DNA of 64,000 bases from Anaerolineales bacterium (GTDB taxonomy: Bacteria; Chloroflexota; Anaerolineae; Anaerolineales; Villigracilaceae): contig JACZJC010000064.1 of NCBI GenBank assembly GCA_014860745.1, positions 243,556 to 307,555 on the forward strand, in the 5' to 3' direction. This document shows, piece after piece, positions 1 to 6,770 of the stretch. The notes beneath the pieces are model-generated. The model was not told where the DNA came from. It ran no database searches and saw nothing but the letters and a program-made list of their open reading frames with translations. Made by a program: the position numbers and the translations under genes. Position 1 is the first letter of the stretch, and each line of letters begins with the position of its first letter.

Positions 1-588
1 GGCTTCGGCTGGCTTGCTCTCACAGGCTTGCGCTACGTGATCTGGTTCCTTTTCATTGTTGCAGTTTTCACGGCAGCGCTTCTGGCGGGATGGTTTAATA
101 ATTCCGCTGAACCCAAACAAATATTTCCAGCACTTAATTTTGGTCTTGGAATTTTTTTGCTCATACTTCCTTTGATTTTTTTACCTGACTTCCGCGAACG
201 ATGGAAGGTTGACTCTGTCGCTGTGTATGAAACCTCCACCACGCCTCTTGCTGCGACCGAGTGGCTGGCAGCACATCCTGAAGCCTGTTCCAACCTTTGG
301 GCTGACTACTCCTTCGGCGGCTATCTCTCCTTTGCCTTGCCCTCCTGCAAGCCGTGGATGGACAGCCGCTTCAACGCCTATCCCCCCGAACAATGGACGG
401 AGTACGTCCAGGTCAGCCGCGCTGAAAACTGGCAAGCGATGTTTGACCGCGAGGATATTAATTTGCTGATGCTTTCCCATGCGGCGCAGCCAAAACTTGT
501 CGAAGTCGTGATATCTTCTCGAATTTGGTGCGAAGAATATCATGACGATGTTGCGGTCATCTTCTCGCGCTGTGAGGCAATGGAATGA
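1..588 (+). CDS. C-terminal part of a membrane protein, glycosyltransferase-like (5' truncated)
   Basis: The frame is open from base 1, so the gene begins before the window. The visible 195 residues hold two hydrophobic segments (about residues 6-32 and 40-60) and then a soluble tail of about 130 residues. The tail has the pattern WADYSFGGYLSFALP followed by PWMDSRFNAYP. Similar Gly/Tyr then Asp-x-Arg stretches occur in the extracytoplasmic tails of polytopic GT-C-like membrane proteins, so a role in lipid-linked sugar transfer is possible but not shown. The stop overlaps the next gene's start (ATGA), which suggests translational coupling to a glycosyltransferase. Function is inferred from context and a weak motif. 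Confidence 0.6.
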   Translation, partial: GFGWLALTGLRYVIWFLFIVAVFTAALLAGWFNNSAEPKQIFPALNFGLGIFLLILPLIFLPDFRERWKVDSVAVYETSTTPLAATEWLAAHPEACSNLWADYSFGGYLSFALPSCKPWMDSRFNAYPPEQWTEYVQVSRAENWQAMFDREDINLLMLSHAAQPKLVEVVISSRIWCEEYHDDVAVIFSRCEAME

Positions 589-1661
589 AATCCTATTACG
601 GCAGGCTCGGGTTGCAGCAGCGTGTACTGCCGAGTTATCGCGTCCCGTTCTTTGACCTGCTGGCAAGTCGATGCAAAGGTGGGATGAATCTATTTGCGGG
701 GATGCCCCGTCCCGTGGAAATGATCGCGAACGGGATGACCAAAGTTGCGAAACTCACACAGGCGAATAACATCCATTTGTTGGGTGGGATGTACTATCTT
801 TGTTATCAACAGGGATTTATCACTTGGCTTGAAGAAACAAACCCCGACGCCTTAATCGTGGAGGCCAATCCGCGATATTTGGCGACATCGTCTGCCGTGA
901 AGTGGATGCATTCGCGTGGGCGAAAGGTCATCGGCTGGGGATTGGGATTTCCCGCTTCAAGGAAGAGAGGAGCAGGGGTGAGGTCGCGTTTCATTCATCA
1001 GTTCGATGCCATGCTTTCGTACAGTCAACGCGGCGTGGAGGAATATGCCGCACTTGGCTTCCCGCGTGAGAAGATTTTCGTGGCTCATAATTCTGTTTCG
1101 CCAGCCCCAGGCTCCCCGATGCCTGCCCGACCTTCGACTTTCGCCGTTCGACCTTCCCTCTTATTCGTTGGGAGATTACAAGCTCGCAAGAGAATCGATT
1201 CTTTGCTTCGAGCCTGCGCGGAAATGGAATTAAAACCCCGCCTGATAATTGTGGGGGATGGCCCCGAACGTTTGGCGTTGGAATCGCTTGCAAAAGAAGT
1301 CTATCCATCAGCAGAATTCATCGGCGCCAAACACGGCGCGGAATTGAAACCTTATTTTGAGCAGGCTGACCTTTTCGTTCTCCCCGGTACCGGGGGACTC
1401 GCTGTGCAGGAAGCCATGAGCTATGGTTTGCCCATCATTGTCGCAAGGGGAGACGGCACGCAGGATGATTTAGTCCGCGAAAAAAATGGCTGGCAAATTC
1501 CGCCGGAGGATGATGGCGCACTGGTTGGCGCAATAAAAAACGCGCTATCGAATGCAGCGCGTTTGAGAGACATGGGGAGGGAATCGTTTCGCATCGTTTC
1601 GGAAGAGATCAACATCCAAACGATGGCGGATGTTTTTGTGAAAGCGTTGAATTCCATCTAA
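585..1661 (+). CDS. Glycosyltransferase family 4-type protein
   Basis: A 358-residue cytoplasmic GT-B enzyme that should transfer a sugar from a nucleotide-activated donor to a glycan or lipid acceptor. The C-terminal half carries the family hallmarks: LLFVGRLQARKRID opening the donor domain (about residue 187), VGDGPERLALES, and the nucleotide-sugar site AVQEAMSYGLPIIVARG near residue 285 with the Glu-x7-type pattern. The N-terminal acceptor half is less conserved. The start overlaps the upstream stop by four bases. A stretch around 1126-1157 has a repetitive CGACCTTCGACTTTCG character and encodes an extra PSTFAVRPS loop just before the donor domain; it looks like an inserted low-complexity tract. 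Donor and acceptor cannot be told from sequence. Confidence 0.85.
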   Translation: MKSYYGRLGLQQRVLPSYRVPFFDLLASRCKGGMNLFAGMPRPVEMIANGMTKVAKLTQANNIHLLGGMYYLCYQQGFITWLEETNPDALIVEANPRYLATSSAVKWMHSRGRKVIGWGLGFPASRKRGAGVRSRFIHQFDAMLSYSQRGVEEYAALGFPREKIFVAHNSVSPAPGSPMPARPSTFAVRPSLLFVGRLQARKRIDSLLRACAEMELKPRLIIVGDGPERLALESLAKEVYPSAEFIGAKHGAELKPYFEQADLFVLPGTGGLAVQEAMSYGLPIIVARGDGTQDDLVREKNGWQIPPEDDGALVGAIKNALSNAARLRDMGRESFRIVSEEINIQTMADVFVKALNSI

Positions 1662-2842
1662 CCTTTCTTCACCAATCCGCCGTCCACATAACCGCGTTTG
1701 TTGTTCGAGCCTTTCACACTTATCCATTTGCCCGCCCTGCCGATTTTTTCCGCAGCTTTTTTGGCGGTTTCCACCACGGTCAGGCGCGCGCCGCTTTTTT
1801 CGTTTGAAACTACCTCGCCTCTTGCAGATGCGGTTTTATATACCTTTGCCCCGGCGGATTTGACAATGATGAATAATGTTTCGACTTGTGGAGCCGGTGC
1901 CGGCTGCGGTTGAGGCGCGGATGTGGAAACGGGCGCTTCTGTCACGGGACTTGGGGCTGGTTCTGCCGCCGGGGCAGATGTCACAATTTGACCTTTTTCC
2001 AAATACCATGCGGCTGCGAATCCCTCTCGTCCGTTCAAGGTGCGGACCCGCACCCATTGATTCACCGCTCCGATCTTCGAGACACCATCGGCTTCCATAA
2101 GAATCAATTCGCTGCCCGCAGGGGCGGTGGCAACGATGTTGGCCGCGCTGGATGTGTCAATGGTGGAGCGGATGTTCAAGCCCCAGGTGACTTCCGCTTT
2201 TACGCGGGCGGTGGATTTGTTGCTCGTAACAGGAGCAGTTATCGGCGGAGTCTGAGGCGTGCCGGTCGTGGAAGATGAGCCCGGTTGGGCGATCCCTCCG
2301 CCGGCAGTAAAACATTCATAAATGATGACATGCATGATCGAGCGTTGCAGCGGGTTGCCCTGACTGTAGCGTGGCATTAAATATGTCTTCTTGTTTACGT
2401 CGGTTTGATAAGGCCAGGGGTCGAGCATCAAATAGTCGTTACCCTCTTTTGCATAAAGCACGACCCAATGGGTGAGCAGGCCGGACGCTGGGGTGCTATC
2501 CACCATGACGATGACGGGCTGTCCCGCGGCAATGGATGCGTCGATCAGGCCGAGAGGTGCATCGCTGTTGTTGCAGGAGATGTTGCTTTTGACGCTGATC
2601 TGCGGCACCACCTGGCTGACCGATCCCCAGCGGATGCCTGCGCTGGCGAAGCCGCCCACACTTTGTAATTTTTTATTGAGGGTCTTGGGGGTTTCAACAT
2701 ATCCATGCCCGCTGAGGAGCATGGCCATGCTCGTCAGCGCGCAGCCAACATAACCGATGGTATCGCCGGGGTCGCCGAAACCGAGAATATCTTCCTTCCA
2801 TTTTGGGTCCTGCTGGGAATAATACACAAGCTGGAATGTCAT
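1658..2842 (-). CDS. C39-like cysteine peptidase with two SH3-type domains
   Basis: A 394-residue protein. Residues 1-180 form a C39-like papain-fold domain: Cys34 in GYVGCALTSMAMLL, His125 in LLTHWVVLY and Asp141 in MLDPWPY fit the Cys-His-Asp triad. A Ser/Thr/Pro linker leads to an SH3b-like domain (about 210-285, VTWGLNIRSTIDTSS), an Ala/Pro-rich linker and a second SH3-like domain at the C-terminus. SH3b domains usually bind cell-wall peptides, so it may cut or bind envelope material. No signal peptide is visible, so export is uncertain. AGAGG lies six bases before the ATG. It converges with the GT4 gene and overlaps it by four bases. Confidence 0.8.
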   Translation of the reverse strand: MTFQLVYYSQQDPKWKEDILGFGDPGDTIGYVGCALTSMAMLLSGHGYVETPKTLNKKLQSVGGFASAGIRWGSVSQVVPQISVKSNISCNNSDAPLGLIDASIAAGQPVIVMVDSTPASGLLTHWVVLYAKEGNDYLMLDPWPYQTDVNKKTYLMPRYSQGNPLQRSIMHVIIYECFTAGGGIAQPGSSSTTGTPQTPPITAPVTSNKSTARVKAEVTWGLNIRSTIDTSSAANIVATAPAGSELILMEADGVSKIGAVNQWVRVRTLNGREGFAAAWYLEKGQIVTSAPAAEPAPSPVTEAPVSTSAPQPQPAPAPQVETLFIIVKSAGAKVYKTASARGEVVSNEKSGARLTVVETAKKAAEKIGRAGKWISVKGSNNKRGYVDGGLVKKG

Positions 2843-2890
2843 GGGCTGCCTCTCTACGTTTTAAATTTGACAGTGGGCTGAAGCAATTTC

Positions 2891-2918
2891 ATTATAAACA
2901 TGTCGCTGCTCCTCGCAA
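2891..2918 (-). promoter_or_regulatory. Promoter of the C39 peptidase gene
   Basis: Read on the minus strand: TTGCGA (2913-2918), a 16-base spacer and TATAAT (2891-2896). The predicted transcription start near 2884 leaves a leader of about 40 bases before the ATG at 2842. The match is by eye to the sigma-70-type consensus. Confidence 0.5.
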
Positions 2919-2949
2919 CACTTGCGCCGCGCGCCAGTGCGGTGTGACA

Positions 2950-3606
2950 TTAACCGTATTTCGGCGTGTCTCCAATAATTTCCCAGCCTTTATCCAATGC
3001 GATCTGCTTCAACTTCGCGTCGGGATACACCGCCACGGGATGGTCGGCATGTTCCAGCAAAGGGACATCCAGAATCGTGTCGCCGTAGGCCACGTCCACA
3101 CGCTCCACGCCGAGACGGCTGAGCACCTGCTCGATCTTCTTTTCATCTTTCATCAATTCCCCGATCATCTGCAAGCGTCCGTTCGCAATTTCAACGGGCG
3201 TGCCGATGACTTGCGCGCCGATGCGTTGAGCGAACGGCTCGATGAACGGCTCCACGACACTGCTGGCGATATACACCTTCGCCCCATCTTCGCGATGTTT
3301 GACGAGACGGGCCACCACATCCTCGCGGCGTTTCTTCCACAAGTTGTGTTCCACCGTCCATTCGGAGGCGTGCTTCACTTTTTCGGGAGTGGCTTCCTTG
3401 ATGTAGCTGAGGCTGTCCACCATTAACTTCTGGCCCCATGCCTGCCAGTCGATCAGCCCATTCTTTGCGAGCAAATACGAAGGCATGATGGAAGTGATGT
3501 ACCAATTTGCGCGAAGTTTGCTTTGATTATGTTTAACCCAGTCCACCAGCCCGAGAAAGGGGGAGCCGGTGGTCAAGGTCCCCATCATGTCTGAAACAAC
3601 GATCAT
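2950..3606 (-). CDS. HAD-superfamily phosphatase (HAD-IB-like) with altered motif I
   Basis: A 218-residue haloacid dehalogenase-fold protein, probably a phosphomonoesterase. Motif II is IASSVV, motif III a Lys in the EKKIEQVL region, and motif IV YGDTILDVPLL. Motif I reads SDMMGTL: the nucleophile Asp6 is present, but the second Asp of the usual D-x-D-G-T is Met8. That Asp normally acts as general acid/base, so activity may be weak or of a different type. The helical cap lies between about residues 20 and 100. GGAG sits six bases before the ATG. It lies downstream of the SulP gene on the same strand with a 54-base gap. Substrate unknown. Confidence 0.7.
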   Translation of the reverse strand: MIVVSDMMGTLTTGSPFLGLVDWVKHNQSKLRANWYITSIMPSYLLAKNGLIDWQAWGQKLMVDSLSYIKEATPEKVKHASEWTVEHNLWKKRREDVVARLVKHREDGAKVYIASSVVEPFIEPFAQRIGAQVIGTPVEIANGRLQMIGELMKDEKKIEQVLSRLGVERVDVAYGDTILDVPLLEHADHPVAVYPDAKLKQIALDKGWEIIGDTPKYG

Positions 3607-3660
3607 AAAATCTCCTTTAAATTCAGGTGTCAGCCGCGTTTGGGAAGTGACTTCACCCTC

Positions 3661-5865
3661 CTAGTCCAACAGCGCTTCGATGGCGCTGGTATTATCGGCC
3701 ATGCGTTCGGCCATCAGTCGGGCGATCCATTCATGCAGGGCGGAGGCAGCCTCCGAGTCCTGGCTTTCCATTTTCTTCATCGACTCGGTGGTCAGGCGGT
3801 ATAACACACATTTTTGCTCGGTGACCACATTGGCCGTGCGGGGCTGACCGAGATACAGACTGATATCACCAACCACCGTCCCGCCGCGGACGTTTCTCAG
3901 GCGGGTCATTTCTCCAGCCTCGGTTTCAAGAATTACATTCAACCGCCCAGACTCAACGAAATACATCGCATCCGGCGCATCGCCACGGCGGAACAGGTAC
4001 ACATTCCCTTCCACTTCCATTCGCTCGAGATAGGTGAGCAGACGGTCGACCAGCTCGGGTTTGGCGAAGGTCTTTCGCAGCTGGCCTTTGATGCTGGCCT
4101 GGATGAATTGTGTGGAGGCCAGATGTTTTTGCAGGAGCATATTCTCGCACCATTCCATACCGTGATCGAGCGTGGGGAAGATCTGCACACGCTGGCCCGG
4201 CTTGAAACCACCTCGAACCATCTGCTGGCGGATATCCGGCGCGACCTGGGTAAGGACCAGATATATGCCGTGCAGTTCCGCCAATTGGAGCATGCGGGTA
4301 AAGCTGGATACCGCCGACGAGTCCAGCCCATGCACGCGATGAAAGTCCAGCACGATGAAACGGTCCTTATCGACCATGCTTTCCAAAAGTTCGCGGATGC
4401 GATTCAGCAATTTATCCGATGTGCCGAAGAAGATGTATCCCTGCAGGCGGAAGATGTGAATGCCCCTGCCGAATTTATGCAGGATCTCGCGCTGTACGGC
4501 GGGCCGCTCCACATTGGCATGATAGATCTGCCCGTTCAATGAATCCCGTACGGTGTTGATGCGGCTGTATTTGATAACGAAGAGGATCGTTGCGATCACA
4601 ATCCCCGCGCCGACTCCTTGCAGGTAACCGGTCAATGCGATCACAAGCAGGCTGACCATGACGATGAAATATTCCGCGCGCGGCAGTTTGAACCAGGCTT
4701 CGTACACCCATTCGATGAGGAAGGACAACCCCAGCACAAGCAGCAGGCTGCTCAACAAGGCGACGGGCAGGAAACTCACGAACCCGCCTCCGAAAATAAG
4801 CACCAATCCGCAAATCAACCCGGCGACGACTGTAACGAGATTGGATTTCGCCCCCATGTGCTGGGCAAGCGCGGTTGCTCCAAGATAATGATATCCGGCT
4901 GCGCCTCCGCCCAGACCTGAAACCAGGTTCGCCAGCCCGGTCATTCTCAACTCGTGATTAAGATCAACATCCCGCCTGGCGACGAGCTCCAACCCTGTGG
5001 CATTTAACAGAAGGGCGATCAAGCTGACGAGCGGCACAGAGATGAGCAAGTCCGCCTGGCTTGCAAGGGAACTCCAATCCACGCGGGTGAAGTCGGCGGG
5101 TGTGAAGGGCTTCCAAAGCCCGCCGGATGGAAAAGATTCAAGTAACAATCCCATGCTCCGCGCCTGGTCGATGGATGTGCCTGTGGCGAATAGCCCTCCG
5201 TAAAAAATTGCAACAGCGCCGAAGATGAGGGCGGGCCAGACGAGGAAATGACTGGTCCTTCTCAACACCACCAGGATCACAACGGCATAGATCGTCCCCG
5301 GCAGCCAGAGAATAAGATTTTCGGACTGGATTAGTTTGAGGAGAGTCTGAAGCGAAAATGTTTCTCCCGCCATTACTTCGAACGCGCCGCGAGTCAACAG
5401 CCAGCCAGTTCCGGCAAGGAATCCGCCCACTACGGGATAGGGAATATACCGCACCAGGTTCCCAAGTTTGAACTGGCCGATGAGAAGAAGTATGAAGCCG
5501 GTAACCACGGACGTAATTACAATGCCGGCCAGTGTTGTCGAAAAGATGGTTTCAGGGGAAGCGGCGCCCGCAAGCGAACCGACGATGCCACCGGCGGTAA
5601 CGGCCAAAAGGGCAGCGGGGCCATCCTGCGGGCCAATGATGGTGCCGGGCAGCGAGCCTAAAATGGATGCGACCACCGACATGGCAAAAGCGCCGAAGAT
5701 AAAAATTCCGATGCCGCGCGAAATAAAGGGAATCATTTCGCCGGAGAATACGAGGGTGGCGAGCGAAACGTTCAACACCACCATGATCAATCCGGTCACC
5801 AACCCGGCGGTGATGCTGGGGACGAGCTGGCGCGGTTCAATAAAAGGGGCAGGTTTGTCCTTCAC
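3661..5865 (-). CDS. SulP/SLC26 family anion transporter with STAS and cyclic-nucleotide-binding domains
   Basis: About 734 residues. The first 430 or so are a SulP membrane core with ten or more hydrophobic segments and the PQDGPAALLAVTAGG stretch typical of the family. A STAS domain follows (GIHIFRLQGYIFFGTSDKL and VLDFHRVHGLDSSAVSSF), then a C-terminal cNMP-binding domain (VEGNVYLFRRGDAPDAMYFV and GGTVVGDISLYLGQPRTANV, resembling the phosphate-binding cassette). It probably carries sulfate, bicarbonate or another anion, with gating by cAMP or a similar ligand. I chose the GTG at 5865, preceded by GAGGAGA. An ATG at 5964 is in frame but its extra 33 residues are unlike the family and overlap the neighbouring gene's 3' end. 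Confidence 0.8.
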   Translation of the reverse strand: MKDKPAPFIEPRQLVPSITAGLVTGLIMVVLNVSLATLVFSGEMIPFISRGIGIFIFGAFAMSVVASILGSLPGTIIGPQDGPAALLAVTAGGIVGSLAGAASPETIFSTTLAGIVITSVVTGFILLLIGQFKLGNLVRYIPYPVVGGFLAGTGWLLTRGAFEVMAGETFSLQTLLKLIQSENLILWLPGTIYAVVILVVLRRTSHFLVWPALIFGAVAIFYGGLFATGTSIDQARSMGLLLESFPSGGLWKPFTPADFTRVDWSSLASQADLLISVPLVSLIALLLNATGLELVARRDVDLNHELRMTGLANLVSGLGGGAAGYHYLGATALAQHMGAKSNLVTVVAGLICGLVLIFGGGFVSFLPVALLSSLLLVLGLSFLIEWVYEAWFKLPRAEYFIVMVSLLVIALTGYLQGVGAGIVIATILFVIKYSRINTVRDSLNGQIYHANVERPAVQREILHKFGRGIHIFRLQGYIFFGTSDKLLNRIRELLESMVDKDRFIVLDFHRVHGLDSSAVSSFTRMLQLAELHGIYLVLTQVAPDIRQQMVRGGFKPGQRVQIFPTLDHGMEWCENMLLQKHLASTQFIQASIKGQLRKTFAKPELVDRLLTYLERMEVEGNVYLFRRGDAPDAMYFVESGRLNVILETEAGEMTRLRNVRGGTVVGDISLYLGQPRTANVVTEQKCVLYRLTTESMKKMESQDSEAASALHEWIARLMAERMADNTSAIEALLD

Positions 5866-5941
5866 TCTCTCCTCGCTTTCGATTAATTTCAGATAAATAA
5901 TATCCCGATTGTATCTGAATTTATAAAGAAATAGAGGAAAG

Positions 5942-6715
5942 CTACTGCGCCGTATTGCCGCCATCCACCAAAAGCAAATGGCCCGTCACAAAAGATGACT
6001 CGTCCGAAGCCAGAAACAAAACTGCATTCGCAATTTCCTCGGGCTTTCCAAAACGTCCCATCGGTATATATTCACTTGATTCTTTGATCGCTTCTTCCAT
6101 TGTCACAGGGTCGGAGCCTTCGAAGTATCCCTTCTCGATCCAGCGATCCACGAACGTATCGCCGGGGCAAACCGCATTCACGCGGATATTTTCTCTTGCA
6201 TAATCCAGCGCCATGGCCTTCGTCATCATCCCCACCGCGCCCTTGCTCATGATGTACGGAAACGCATTCTTCCCCGCCACCACCGACCAATCCGAACCGT
6301 TGTTGACGATCACACCGCCGCCCTGTTTTTTCATCTGCGGAATCACCAGCTTGCACATGCGCCACACCGCCGTCACATTGATATTCAAGGTCTCCTGCCA
6401 AACCTCTTCGGGCGTGGTGTCCGCCGTCCCTTTGGTGACGATGCCGGCATTGTTGAATAAAATATCAATGCGATTGAATTCCTTCAGAGCGATGTCTACG
6501 ACTCTTTGACATTCTTCTATCTTTGTGTGATCCGTCTCCACGAACACGCATCGGACTCCCTTTTGCCTGCATTCCGCTTCGACGGATTTGCCCAAGCTGA
6601 GACGCCTGCCGGTTAAGACCAGGTCAGCTCCCTCGTCCGCGAAAAGAAGCGCGGTTGCTTTTCCAATCCCCGATGTTGCACCGGTGATGACGGCAGCTTT
6701 ATTCTTGAGTCTCAT
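5942..6715 (-). CDS. Short-chain dehydrogenase/reductase (glucose 1-dehydrogenase/FabG-like)
   Basis: A 257-residue classical SDR. It has the Rossmann motif TGATSGIGKATA near the N-terminus, NNAG in FNNAGIVTKGT, the catalytic Ser in NNGSDWS and the YxxxK pair in YIMSKGAVG, followed by the VCPG motif and the C-terminal SFVTGHLLLVDGG. It should oxidise or reduce a hydroxyl/keto substrate with NAD(P)(H). The ATG at 6715 has AGGAGA six bases upstream. An in-frame start at 6790 would run into the divergent mutS2 gene and is not supported. Substrate unknown. Confidence 0.87.
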   Translation of the reverse strand: MRLKNKAAVITGATSGIGKATALLFADEGADLVLTGRRLSLGKSVEAECRQKGVRCVFVETDHTKIEECQRVVDIALKEFNRIDILFNNAGIVTKGTADTTPEEVWQETLNINVTAVWRMCKLVIPQMKKQGGGVIVNNGSDWSVVAGKNAFPYIMSKGAVGMMTKAMALDYARENIRVNAVCPGDTFVDRWIEKGYFEGSDPVTMEEAIKESSEYIPMGRFGKPEEIANAVLFLASDESSFVTGHLLLVDGGNTAQ

Positions 6716-6756
6716 AATGATCTCCTCTGATATCGGACGGCTGGTTGACTCCAAAG

Positions 6757-6762
6757 TATAAT
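6757..6762 (+). promoter_or_regulatory. -10 box eight bases before the mutS2 start
   Basis: TATAAT lies so close to the mutS2 ATG (6771) that transcription starting at the usual distance would begin at or next to the start codon. No ribosome-binding site is visible between them, so a leaderless mRNA is possible. A TTGACT at 6745-6750 is too close to serve as a paired -35 box. Confidence 0.4.
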
Positions 6763-6770
6763 CTCTCATC

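Noticed and set aside
6745..6762. TTGACT and TATAAT as a promoter pair before mutS2
   Set aside because: The spacing is only six bases, far from the 16-18 needed.
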